In this document: positions 31,540 through 39,295 of the stretch, one piece after another
Numbering within the stretch: the first letter of the stretch is position 1
How the letters are laid out: every line of letters begins with the position of its first letter
Origin: DATFMP01 sp035266845
Lineage (GTDB): Bacteria; SAR324; JACQKK01
DNA length: 59,527 nt
Reading direction: 5' to 3'
Assembly (NCBI GenBank): GCA_035266845.1
Contig: DATFMP010000058.1
Location: 1-59,527, forward strand
Notes under the pieces: generated by a model
What the model saw: only the letters and a program-made list of their open reading frames with translations
Databases searched by the model: none
Told to the model about the DNA's origin: nothing
Translations under genes and position numbers: made by a program

Positions 31540-32571
31540 ATGGACGATACCACGCGGTTCGACGCCTCACCACAGCATGCGGATCATCAGGAGCTCCCGC
31601 TGCGCCCGCACACCCTAGCGCAGTACGTGGGGCAGGTCGAGATCAAGGACAACCTCCGGGTTTTCATCGAGGCGGCCAAGAAGCGCCGCCAGTCGCTGGA
31701 CCACGTGCTGCTCAGCGGCCCCCCGGGCCTGGGCAAAACCACGCTGGCGCACATCCTCGCTCACGAACTGGGCGTGAACCTGCACAGCACGTCGGGCCCC
31801 GTGCTGGAGCGGCAGGGGGATCTGGCCGCGATCCTGACCAACCTGGAGGCAGGGGATCTGTTGTTCATCGACGAGATCCACCGCATGAACCGCCTGGTCG
31901 AGGAAGTGCTGTACTCGGCCATGGAGGACTTCAAGCTCGATATCATGATCGGACAGGGGCCCATGGCCCGCTCGGTGAAGCTGGACGTCGCCCCGTTCAC
32001 GCTGGTCGCGGCCACCACCCGCACCGGGCTGCTCTCCTCGCCCCTGCGCGACCGCTTCGGCATCCCGCTGCGGCTCAACTTCTACGCGGCGGATGAGTTG
32101 CAGCAGATCGTGCTGCGCTCCGCCGGCATCCTGGGGATCGGCATCGAGCCGGAGGCGGCGCTGGAGCTGGCACGCCGATCGCGGGGCACGCCGCGCGTGG
32201 CCAACCGCCTGCTGCGGCGCGTCCGCGACTTCGCCGAGCAGGCCGCCGACGGCGTGATCACCCTGGCGGTGGTGGAGCACGGCTTGGCGCGGCTGGGCAT
32301 CGATACCTGCGGACTCGATCCGTTCCACCTGGAGATTCTGCAGGTGGTCGTCAAGAAGTTCCACGGTGGCCCGGTCGGCCTGAGCACACTCACCGCGGCT
32401 CTCTCCGAGCCCAAAGACACCATCGAGGAAGTCTACGAGCCGTTCCTGATCCAGGAAGGCTTCCTGCAGAAGACACCGCGCGGTCGTGTGGCCACTCCCA
32501 AAGCCTTTGGGCACCTGGGCCTGCCGGCGGATACGATGCTGCCGCCGCAACTCGCCCTGCCCGTCAAGTAG
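31540..32571 (+). CDS. ruvB: Holliday junction branch-migration helicase RuvB
   Basis: RuvB is the hexameric AAA+ motor that, with RuvA, drives branch migration of Holliday junctions, while RuvC cuts them. The 343-aa protein is of normal length and has Walker A GPPGLGKTT (about 66-74), Walker B LLFIDEIHRM and sensor/arginine-finger text AATTRTGLLSSPLRDRFGI. The winged-helix tail includes GGPVGLSTLTAALSEPKDTIEEVYEPFLIQEGFLQ. All nucleotide-binding residues are intact. Unlike many bacteria, ruvA and ruvC are not adjacent: the upstream gene is a divergent methyltransferase and the next gene is convergent yggT. Confidence 0.97.
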   Translation: MDDTTRFDASPQHADHQELPLRPHTLAQYVGQVEIKDNLRVFIEAAKKRRQSLDHVLLSGPPGLGKTTLAHILAHELGVNLHSTSGPVLERQGDLAAILTNLEAGDLLFIDEIHRMNRLVEEVLYSAMEDFKLDIMIGQGPMARSVKLDVAPFTLVAATTRTGLLSSPLRDRFGIPLRLNFYAADELQQIVLRSAGILGIGIEPEAALELARRSRGTPRVANRLLRRVRDFAEQAADGVITLAVVEHGLARLGIDTCGLDPFHLEILQVVVKKFHGGPVGLSTLTAALSEPKDTIEEVYEPFLIQEGFLQKTPRGRVATPKAFGHLGLPADTMLPPQLALPVK

Positions 32572-32575
32572 CTTC

Positions 32576-32594
32576 CCTGGCCCCAGCGGCCAGG
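32576..32594. terminator. Perfect 7-bp hairpin between convergent ruvB and yggT
   Basis: CCTGGCC (32576-32582) pairs exactly with GGCCAGG (32588-32594) across CCAGC. It occupies the 25-base gap between two gene ends, where a bidirectional terminator is expected. No T-run follows on either strand. Confidence 0.4.
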
Positions 32595-32596
32595 CG

Positions 32597-32863
32597 CTAC
32601 GCCATTCCGATCAGCATCTGCACCAGCACCTGCTCCAGCACCTGAATGCCCACCAGCACGATGATCGGCGAGACGTCGATGCCGCCCAGGTCTGGCGTGA
32701 ATTTGCGCACGGGGGCCAGCACGGGCTCGGTGAGCCGGTAGACCAGCCCGACGATGGCGTTGCGGGGGTCCGGGCTGACCCAGGACAGTAGGGCCCGGGC
32801 GATGATCAGCACCGAGAACACACGACTGGCGATCTGCACCAGGTCAATCAACGTATAGGCCAT
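32597..32863 (-). CDS. yggT: YggT-family membrane protein
   Basis: The 88-aa protein is a single YggT repeat: two membrane segments (about 5-26, LVQIASRVFSVLIIARALLSWV, and 62-85) flanking the conserved PDPRNAIVGLVYRLTEPVLAPVRKFTP. E. coli YggT carries two such repeats, but many bacteria have a single-repeat protein. The family is implicated in osmotic protection and, in other lineages, division-site biogenesis. It follows the ProC-like gene by four bases, keeping the common order yggS-proC-yggT. Confidence 0.82.
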   Translation of the reverse strand: MAYTLIDLVQIASRVFSVLIIARALLSWVSPDPRNAIVGLVYRLTEPVLAPVRKFTPDLGGIDVSPIIVLVGIQVLEQVLVQMLIGMA

Positions 32864-32867
32864 GCGG

Positions 32868-33704
32868 CTATTCCTGCTCGTCGGTTGAGGGCAGCGTCGC
32901 CGTGCGTGGGCGACGGACTGCACGCTGCATGGCGCGCATCAGCGCGCCGCGAATGCCGGCGGATTCCAGCTCGATAAGCCCCGCCGCCGCCACGTCCACC
33001 TCCAGGGCCTCCTCGCGGAGCTGCGCGGGCGAAGCCTGGCCCTCCAGCACCCGAAGCGCGGCGCCGTGCAGCAGCGTGGCCAGAATCTGCATGGCCGCGG
33101 CGCGCTGGAAGCCCATCATCACCACACCGTCGGCCATGGCTTCCATCACCGTGTAGAAGGCCGCCGGGGCGAAGTCCGCCAGCCCCTGCAGCACATCGAA
33201 GTGCTGCTCCTCGCGCAGTTCCACGCACAGATCCATGTGCGCGAAGAGCCCCCGGAAGTCCGCCCGCTCCTCGGGCGAAAAGTACGGCGACGCGAAGAAG
33301 GCCACGCTGCCCGTGCCACCTAGGGGGCTGGGCAGCAACATGCAGCGCGCCAGCTTGCGCTCGTGAAGCTGCCGCAGCAGTGCGCTAAGCGACCAGCCCC
33401 GGCCCAGCAGCACCAGCACGTGCCGGTCCGAGATGGCGAGCCGGATCATGGGCAGGTGCGGCTCCAGCACCTCCGGCCCACCCTCCACAAACACCAGCTC
33501 GCAGGCCTGGAACAGCCCCTCCAGGGTGGGGATGACCCGCCCCACGGGCGCCCGCTCCCCGGCGGAAGCGAGGGCGGCGGCCTTGCTCTCCAGGTCCGGG
33601 TAGCGCCGCCGCAGGGAATCCAGCAGGGCCGCGCTTTCCGGCCCCCAGCCGATAAAGCCGCAGGCGGGGGTCGCTCCGACGGGCGGGACGGCGGGCGTGC
33701 TCAC
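32868..33704 (-). CDS. Diverged pyrroline-5-carboxylate reductase-like protein
   Basis: Position between yggS and yggT, and overall fold pattern, mark this as a ProC relative. Residues 15-20 (CGFIGWGPES) stand where ProC has GFIGxGNMA. Residues near 185-235 (FAPAAFYTVMEAMADGVVMMGFQRAAAMQILATLLHGAALRVLE) match the ProC dimerisation helices. Several key elements are altered: the nucleotide loop is irregular, MPNTP is replaced by LPSPL, and GSGPAY is replaced by DFAPAAF. The catalytic Thr/Ser of real ProC is therefore missing and activity is doubtful. The 278-aa product starts at GTG 33702-33704, overlapping the yggS stop by four bases. A working proC may be elsewhere. Confidence 0.65.
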   Translation of the reverse strand: MSTPAVPPVGATPACGFIGWGPESAALLDSLRRRYPDLESKAAALASAGERAPVGRVIPTLEGLFQACELVFVEGGPEVLEPHLPMIRLAISDRHVLVLLGRGWSLSALLRQLHERKLARCMLLPSPLGGTGSVAFFASPYFSPEERADFRGLFAHMDLCVELREEQHFDVLQGLADFAPAAFYTVMEAMADGVVMMGFQRAAAMQILATLLHGAALRVLEGQASPAQLREEALEVDVAAAGLIELESAGIRGALMRAMQRAVRRPRTATLPSTDEQE

Positions 33705-34399
33705 GGCCGCTCCCCGAAGATCGCGGTGCCGACGCGCACCATCGTGGAGCCTTCGGCGATGGCCCACTCGAAATCGTGCGACATACCCATGGACAGCTCA
33801 CAGAAGGCGGACCCCAGCCCGAACTCCGCCGCGAGGCCGGCGTGCAGAGTGCGCACGTGGGCGAAGAGATGGCGGGTCTCCACCTCGCCCAGGTCGGGCG
33901 GGGGAATCGTCATCAGCCCGGTGAGTAGCAGGTGTGGGCAGAACTGCCGCACGTATTCCACCAGCCGCCGGAGGCCCGCCTCGTCGGCGATGCCGGCCTT
34001 GCTGGCCTCGTGCTCCAGGTTGAGCTGAATCAGCACGGGCAGCACGGTGCCGGCTGCCTCCGCATGGCGCTGCAGCGCGCCGGCCAGGCGATCGGAATCC
34101 AGCGAGTGCACGGCGGCGAAGCGTCCGGGCACCAGGCGCGCCTTGTTGCTCTGCAGGTGACCGATGAGGTGCCATTCGGGGCCGGGGCCGGTTTCCTCCA
34201 TCTTGGCCAAGGCCTCCTGCACGCGGTTCTCCCCGAACAGGCGCTGACCTGCCTGGAAGGCCTCCAGCACGGCGGCGGCAGGCTTGGTCTTTGAGACCGC
34301 CAGCAGGCGCACCGCATCCGCGGCCCGGCCGGCACGTCGCGCAGCCTCGGCAATGCGCTCGCGCACGGCGGCCAGATTTTCGGCGATCGAAGCACTCAT
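33701..34399 (-). CDS. yggS: PLP-homeostasis protein YggS/PLPHP
   Basis: YggS-type proteins bind pyridoxal phosphate and help keep its pool and amino-acid metabolism balanced. The 232-aa protein is a single alanine-racemase-type barrel with the PLP lysine in LLAVSKTKP (Lys37). It also has LFGENRVQEAL, WHLIGHLQSNK, VLIQLNLEHEASKAG, LTGLMTIPPP and LSMGMSHDFEWAI, followed by STMVRVGTAIFG. Every family signature is intact. It starts a compact operon, overlapping the ProC-like gene by four bases and followed by yggT. The ATG at 34397-34399 is 22 bases after the end of the nuclease-fold gene. Confidence 0.93.
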   Translation of the reverse strand: MSASIAENLAAVRERIAEAARRAGRAADAVRLLAVSKTKPAAAVLEAFQAGQRLFGENRVQEALAKMEETGPGPEWHLIGHLQSNKARLVPGRFAAVHSLDSDRLAGALQRHAEAAGTVLPVLIQLNLEHEASKAGIADEAGLRRLVEYVRQFCPHLLLTGLMTIPPPDLGEVETRHLFAHVRTLHAGLAAEFGLGSAFCELSMGMSHDFEWAIAEGSTMVRVGTAIFGERP

Positions 34400-34421
34400 G
34401 CGGTCGGTGCGTGGGGGGCGA

Positions 34422-35132
34422 TCAAGGCAGGTGCTGCCAGATACCGGCCTTGTCGCGGCGCGCGATGTCCTCGGCGTTGCGGAACAGCTTGTCGTAGGGA
34501 TTCGACCCATCGTTGAGCACGTAGTAGCTCCACCCGTTGAGCACCATCCACAGGTTCACGTTCTCCTTGCCCTCGAATACCATGCCGCGCAGGCGGCTGG
34601 CACCGCCCCCTACGATCTCGAAGTTCACCGTGACCTTGTGGCCCAGCAGTTTCTGTTTCAGCTCGTACTGCACCTTGTTGAGAAACCATTCCTCGAAGCG
34701 CGGATTCTGCGCACCGGTTTCCCGGGGCGATACATGCGCGAGGTCCACCCGCAGCAGCATGTCCCGCTCGTTCTTGTTGGCCAGGGCGATATGCTGGGCG
34801 ACGTCCTGGAAGGCCGGACGATACACCATGTGCACCCAGATCGTATCCGCATCCTCCACCTTCGCCACATCGCCCTTGAGGATGCCTTTGTCCGGGAGCA
34901 TTACCCAGTTCAGGTACTCGGGCTTACGATGGGCCATCTCCTTAGAGGGCCGGTGGTAGTGGTACAGACCCGTGCGCTTGTCGAAGTGCCCCCCGTATTC
35001 ATCCAACGGCCCTGGATGGGCCCCGGCGGGCAGGGCGGGCAGCGTGGCCAGCAGCAGTACCAGCAACGCGCACGCTCCCCCGGTCGGCAGCGCCGACCAA
35101 CGGCGCCGGCGGATCTCTGTGCGGCGTGTCAT
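34422..35132 (-). CDS. Exported staphylococcal-nuclease-fold protein with a YHYH motif
   Basis: The 236-aa protein has a signal peptide (RRRRWSALPTGGACALLVLLLATLPALPAGA, given here in parts: charged residues 2-11, hydrophobic 18-36). The mature part opens with GGHFDKRTGLYHYHR, a His-rich motif found near the start of some secreted SNase-domain proteins. Residues 85-235 follow the SNase fold: VEDADTIWV (DGDT position), LLRVDLAHVSPRE (RLxGIDAPE position), VNLWMVLNGWSYY and a final AEDIARRDKAGIW. The catalytic arginine and glutamate positions are not clearly kept, so nuclease activity is uncertain. It lies between yggS and the FlgT-like gene on the same strand. Confidence 0.68.
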   Translation of the reverse strand: MTRRTEIRRRRWSALPTGGACALLVLLLATLPALPAGAHPGPLDEYGGHFDKRTGLYHYHRPSKEMAHRKPEYLNWVMLPDKGILKGDVAKVEDADTIWVHMVYRPAFQDVAQHIALANKNERDMLLRVDLAHVSPRETGAQNPRFEEWFLNKVQYELKQKLLGHKVTVNFEIVGGGASRLRGMVFEGKENVNLWMVLNGWSYYVLNDGSNPYDKLFRNAEDIARRDKAGIWQHLP

Positions 35133-35212
35133 GCGCGGTCTCCTGAGGCCCGGTGCCGGGGGGCGGCGCCATCGCACCGCGCAGGCAAAGCGCCGGCGCT
35201 GCGCGATCTGCG

Positions 35213-36568
35213 CTACTGCTGCTTGGTCTTGACCAGCGTCACCGTGAGGGTGGTGGGCGTCACGTCGTCGATGTTCAGCTTGTAGCCGCCAAAGTCCGTC
35301 TCGTACAGCGATTCGGCAAGGCGGTCCGTGGGGTCGCGGGATTCCAGCTCCAGCATGCCCACGCCGTTGCGGTAGGACTTCTGGCTCACCTTGCGCACGC
35401 CCTTCACCGTGTTGCCCAGCGCCCTCCGCAGGTTGAGCAGATCGCCGAAGGAGGCGTTCTTCACGACCATCTCGATGCGCTGGCCCTCATTCTTCTCCTT
35501 GATCCACAGGTAGCTCACCTGCTGCATGATCTTGGGCGTGATCTCGTCCGCCGCCTTCTGCAGGGCCGTGACGGCCGCGGTGTCCTCGTTGATGTGCAGG
35601 CCCTTGCCCGTGGCCACATCCGAGGCGAGCACCTGGCCATTGTCCGTGCGGATCACATCCAGCCCCACGCTGGCCTCGACGATGTTGAACTTCTGCAGCA
35701 TGCTCTTGGCGCCGATGCGCGCGCGGCCCAGCATCACGATCTCCGCCTTGGAGGTGCGGGCGGCGGTGAGCAGGCGCTCCTGATCGGACAGGCCCCCCTT
35801 GGCGCTGACACGCGCATCCACAAACGTGAAGCCTTCCTTGAGCAGGATCTTGCGGATCTCCTTTTCCACCACGTCCAGTTGCGGCTTCTCCTTGTCGGCG
35901 TCGTCACCGGAGCCGCCATTGGAGTCGAACTCCTGCACCACCAGCATGATGCGGGGCTTGCCGACGCGCCGATAGAGGTTCTCCAGCGCATCCTCGAAGT
36001 TCTTGATGAAAGCTGCCTTGACCACCGTGGCGCGGATAAACACGTTGTAGAAGGGCCCGTCCTGGCCCTCCTTGGTGACCTCGTAGTTGCGAATGAAGCC
36101 CTTGCTGTTGCTGAGCACCTCGTCCGAGACCAGGTCGAAGTTGCGCATCTGGGTCTCGGTGGAGATGAACACGCCGCTGGCCTGCTCCACCGCATCTCGC
36201 TGCGCGGCCTCGATGGCCTCGTCGCGCGAGCGCGCCACGTCTTTGGGGTAGTAGCTGGCGACGCCCTTGGCCTCCACCACCGTGGCCTCTCCCTCCTGGC
36301 TGGCCGGGCCAGTCTGGGCGGTGCCCAGTTGCCCGCTGCCCGGTTGGCTGGCGGCTGGCGGGCCCATCGGCGGAGTGGGCGCGATGCCCTGCTCCTGCTG
36401 GCGCTTGATGTCGAGCAGGCGCTGGGTCGCGTCGTCGCTCTGGGCGCGCAGGGGCTGGGCCACTGCCGCCAGCGCGATGGCCAACGTGAAGGCGAAGGCG
36501 CACAGGGTCAGAAAGGGGCGCCAACCGCCCGCCCGGCTCGCTACTACAGTATCGGCCACGATCCACAC
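35213..36568 (-). CDS. FlgT-like flagellar outer-membrane-ring protein
   Basis: The 451-aa exported protein has a hydrophobic signal segment (about 19-42) and a Pro/Gly/Gln-rich linker. An FlgT-N-type domain (about 95-185) follows: ARSRDEAIEAAQRDAVEQASG, TETQMRNFDLVSDEVLSNSKGFIRNYEV and FYNVFIRATVVKAAF. A middle domain (RRVGKPRIMLVVQEF, then KILLKEGFTFVDA) and a C-terminal domain complete it. In Vibrio, FlgT forms the H-ring around the LP ring of sodium-driven motors. The residue order matches that family, but a related LPP20/DUF-type envelope protein is the alternative. PomA/B-like stators at 4-5 kb make a motor role plausible. Confidence 0.7.
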   Translation of the reverse strand: MWIVADTVVASRAGGWRPFLTLCAFAFTLAIALAAVAQPLRAQSDDATQRLLDIKRQQEQGIAPTPPMGPPAASQPGSGQLGTAQTGPASQEGEATVVEAKGVASYYPKDVARSRDEAIEAAQRDAVEQASGVFISTETQMRNFDLVSDEVLSNSKGFIRNYEVTKEGQDGPFYNVFIRATVVKAAFIKNFEDALENLYRRVGKPRIMLVVQEFDSNGGSGDDADKEKPQLDVVEKEIRKILLKEGFTFVDARVSAKGGLSDQERLLTAARTSKAEIVMLGRARIGAKSMLQKFNIVEASVGLDVIRTDNGQVLASDVATGKGLHINEDTAAVTALQKAADEITPKIMQQVSYLWIKEKNEGQRIEMVVKNASFGDLLNLRRALGNTVKGVRKVSQKSYRNGVGMLELESRDPTDRLAESLYETDFGGYKLNIDDVTPTTLTVTLVKTKQQ

Positions 36569-36681
36569 TCCTCAGGATGAAAGGCGGGGGCACGCCCCGT
36601 CTCGCGACAAGTACCTCAGATCACGCAGGTTTCGATCTTAGCACATCGCTTGCCAAAGCGTAGGTCCCGCTCGCAAGAGGA

Positions 36682-36711
36682 TTGTCATATATCGAGCCTA
36701 TCTGTTACGGT
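36682..36711 (+). promoter_or_regulatory. Candidate promoter for the 233-aa gene
   Basis: TTGTCA (36682-36687) and TACGGT (36706-36711) are 18 bases apart; five and three of six bases match consensus. It lies 47 bases before the start codon, in a gap visibly richer in A and T than its surroundings. The second box is poor. Confidence 0.35.
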
Positions 36712-36758
36712 GAGAAAAAGGCAATCTCCGACACTCCGCACAACCGCTGGAGCCTGCG

Positions 36759-37460
36759 ATGGGCAAGAGCTATGCCGAGGTCGAACGCTTCCTGCAAGGT
36801 TGGAAGCCCTTTGCCGAGCTGGCCGGCACGGCGCAGGCGAGGCACATCCTGGCCCTGCTGGCCGCGGACAAACCCGAGGTACGGCAACGGCGCCTGTTGG
36901 CTGCGTGTGATCTGTACCGTTTGCTCCGGTGCTACGAGGCGTTGGGCCTGTTGCGAGAGGGCCGCAACGAGCGGGCCGAGCAGTTCGAGCGGCTGCTCTC
37001 GCTGCGCACAGCGGACTTGGCCGCCTCCATCGCGCGCGGCGAGCAGAAGGAGCCGCTGGGCCTGCTGCAGTACTGCCTGGAGTTCGGACGCCACGCCCTG
37101 CCTCCACGGCACACCCTGATGCGCGGGTTCATCCTCGCACTGTTCGAGCTGGATGCGGGCGGAGTGGGGATGAAGTACAGCTTGTATCCGGGGGGCGTGC
37201 TGTTCACCGCGGGCGGCAAGACCCACGAAGAGATGGTGCGGGAGTTGGCCCGGCAGGGCCTGGGCGGCACGCCTCTGGCCGGCGGCACGATCGCACGCAC
37301 GGGCAGGACGGCGTTCCTGTACGACATGGCCTCCACCGCCTTCCGGGCCACCAACGATCCCGAGGCGGTGAAAGCGCCCCTGCTGCGCTGGATCCGCAAC
37401 ACCGGCGGGCAGGATGACAAAGTGGAGTTGTACTTCGAAGCCAAGCGGACCGGCGCCTGA
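36759..37460 (+). CDS. Unrecognised 233-aa protein
   Basis: I do not recognise this protein. Residues 1-115 are helical and charged (KSYAEVERFLQGWKPF, EVRQRRLLAACDLYRLLRCYEA). From about 135 a glycine-rich alpha/beta part reads KYSLYPGGVLFTAGGKTHEE, GGTPLAGGTIARTGRTAFLYD and WIRNTGGQDDKVELYFE. No signal peptide or membrane helix is present. The ATG 36759 follows GGAGCCTGCG. It stands alone between the FlgT-like gene (divergent) and nuoI (convergent). Its compact size and lone position give no hint of a pathway. Confidence 0.7.
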   Translation: MGKSYAEVERFLQGWKPFAELAGTAQARHILALLAADKPEVRQRRLLAACDLYRLLRCYEALGLLREGRNERAEQFERLLSLRTADLAASIARGEQKEPLGLLQYCLEFGRHALPPRHTLMRGFILALFELDAGGVGMKYSLYPGGVLFTAGGKTHEEMVRELARQGLGGTPLAGGTIARTGRTAFLYDMASTAFRATNDPEAVKAPLLRWIRNTGGQDDKVELYFEAKRTGA

Positions 37461-37527
37461 AGGCGGCCGGATGTCCGATCGCCCGTGCGCAGGCCCCGTG
37501 GGCCGCCACACCGGCGATGCGGCAGCC

Positions 37528-38106
37528 TCAGTGCCCGCCGCCCACCTTGGCGATGGAGTTGGGCAGGGCCTCCTCCTCGGATAGCGGGAGGGGCACGGAA
37601 CGGAACTTGGTCTTCTCGTTCTCGTGGTAGGGGTCCTTCAGCAGGTCCCGCGTGAAGTCGAAGCGATCACGCTCTCCATAGGCCATGGCGATGATGCCGG
37701 TGTCCATGCGGATGGCATCCTTGGGGCAGGCCTCTACGCACAGGCCGCAGAACACGCAGCGCAGCTCGTCGATATCGAAGACGACCGGGTACTTCTCCAC
37801 GGACTTGTCCTGCACCTCGCCTGCCTCGATGTGGATGCAGTGGGCGGGACAGATCTCCTCGCACATGTAGCAGGCAACGCACTTGATGAAGCCGTCCTCC
37901 CGCACGGTGAGGCGGTGCCGGCCCCGATAGCGCGGAGCCACGCGGCGGTGCTCCTCCGGGTAGGAGATGGTCACCACGTCGCGCTTGCCGAACATGTTGC
38001 GCATGAAGTGGTGCACGGTGAGCCGGAGTCCGGCCAACACCGCGGGCAGGTAGAGTTCTTCGGCCAGACCGCGCTTGCGGTCGACCACTTTCACTTTCAG
38101 CTCCAT
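37528..38106 (-). CDS. nuoI: NADH-quinone oxidoreductase subunit I
   Basis: NuoI carries the two [4Fe-4S] clusters N6a and N6b that relay electrons between the peripheral arm and cluster N2. The 192-aa protein has CVACYMCEEICPAHC (about 62-76) and CVFCGLCVEACPKDA (about 101-115), both full CxxCxxCxxxCP ligand sets. The conserved MDTGIIAMAYG and ERYPVVFDIDELRC-like regions are present. It ends the cluster: the subunits J to N that normally follow are not downstream, where the next gene is convergent and unrelated. It follows nuoH by 46 bases. Confidence 0.95.
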   Translation of the reverse strand: MELKVKVVDRKRGLAEELYLPAVLAGLRLTVHHFMRNMFGKRDVVTISYPEEHRRVAPRYRGRHRLTVREDGFIKCVACYMCEEICPAHCIHIEAGEVQDKSVEKYPVVFDIDELRCVFCGLCVEACPKDAIRMDTGIIAMAYGERDRFDFTRDLLKDPYHENEKTKFRSVPLPLSEEEALPNSIAKVGGGH

Positions 38107-38152
38107 AAGCTCGCTGCTCCGAATCGCTGCGGGTGCGCCGGGAGTGCCGGGC

Positions 38153-39262
38153 TCACAGGTGCCAGTGGTCCCAGGCCAGCAGCCACACGGCCGTAATCAA
38201 CATATTGGCCAGGGCCAGCGGCAGCATCTTTTTCCAGCCCAGTTCCATGATCTGGTCGAAGCGGAAGCGGGGCACCGTCCACCGGATCAGAATCACCAGC
38301 CAGCAGAAAAACACCACCTTGACGACGAATGCCAGAATCTGCAGCGCGGTCACGATAAACAGGGGCAACGGCAGCAGATAGCCGAACAGCTCGAAGCCGT
38401 CCCCGTGCAGCCAGGGCACCTGATAGCCGCCGAAGAACAGCGTCACGGTGAGCGCTGCGGAGCCGACGATGGCGATGTATTCGGCGAGCATGAACGCCGA
38501 CCAGCGCATGCCCGAGTATTCCAGGAAGTAGCCCGCGATGATCTCCGACTCGCCCTCCGGCGCATCGAAGGGCAGGCGCTTCATCTCCGCCAGCATGGCC
38601 GTGAAGAACATCAAGAAGGCCAGCGGCTGCGTGAAGACGCCCCACTTGGGGATAACGTCGCCGAACCAGTACTGGCCCTGATTGGCCACGATCGTGCTGA
38701 CGGTGACCGACCCATTGACCATGAACACGCCCACCAGCGACAGGCCCAGGAAGATCTCATAGGAGAGCATCTGCGCCGTGCTGCGCGTGGCGCCCAGGAT
38801 GGCGTACTTGTTGTTGCTGCTCCAGCCGGCCAGCACGGCCCCGTACACGCCCAAGGAGGTCACCGCGAACACCAGCAGGAAGCCGATGTTCACGTCGGTG
38901 ATCTGGAAGCGGAAGCTGCCGATGGGCGCGGCGACCGGGATGATGGCCCACACCACCATGGCCGCGAACAGGCTGAAGAACGGCGCGATGGCGAAGATCA
39001 GGCGGTCCGCATCCTGCGGGATCGTGTCCTCCTTGAAGATGGACTTGACCGCGTCGGCGGCCAGGTGCAAAGTCCCCCGACCCCGCCAGCGGCCCAGGTT
39101 GGCGCGGTTGGGGCCGATGCGGTCCTGCACGGCGCTGGACCACTTGCGCTCCATCAGGGTCAGCACGGTGCCCGTGAGCATCACGAAGCCCAGCACGATC
39201 ACCAGGATCTTCAGGATGGCCTGGATGGTCGGGTTCAGGAGCAGATCAATCACGAGGGTCAT
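38153..39262 (-). CDS. nuoH: NADH-quinone oxidoreductase subunit H
   Basis: NuoH is the membrane subunit that, with NuoB, NuoD and NuoI, forms the quinone-binding chamber. The 369-aa protein has about eight membrane helices and the signatures TLMERKWSSAVQDRIGPNRAN, DLxxAVKSIFKED-like text, GWSSNNKYAILGATRSTAQMLSYE (given partly as YAILGATRST) and MKRLPFDAPEGESEIIAGYF. The conserved charged residues in these loops are visible. It lies between nuoD and nuoI with short gaps (33 and 46 bases) in a nuoABCDHI operon; NuoG, F and E genes are absent between D and H. Confidence 0.95.
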   Translation of the reverse strand: MTLVIDLLLNPTIQAILKILVIVLGFVMLTGTVLTLMERKWSSAVQDRIGPNRANLGRWRGRGTLHLAADAVKSIFKEDTIPQDADRLIFAIAPFFSLFAAMVVWAIIPVAAPIGSFRFQITDVNIGFLLVFAVTSLGVYGAVLAGWSSNNKYAILGATRSTAQMLSYEIFLGLSLVGVFMVNGSVTVSTIVANQGQYWFGDVIPKWGVFTQPLAFLMFFTAMLAEMKRLPFDAPEGESEIIAGYFLEYSGMRWSAFMLAEYIAIVGSAALTVTLFFGGYQVPWLHGDGFELFGYLLPLPLFIVTALQILAFVVKVVFFCWLVILIRWTVPRFRFDQIMELGWKKMLPLALANMLITAVWLLAWDHWHL

Positions 39263-39295
39263 GCGCGTTCCTGAGGTGCGAAGGTTCGCCGGGGC

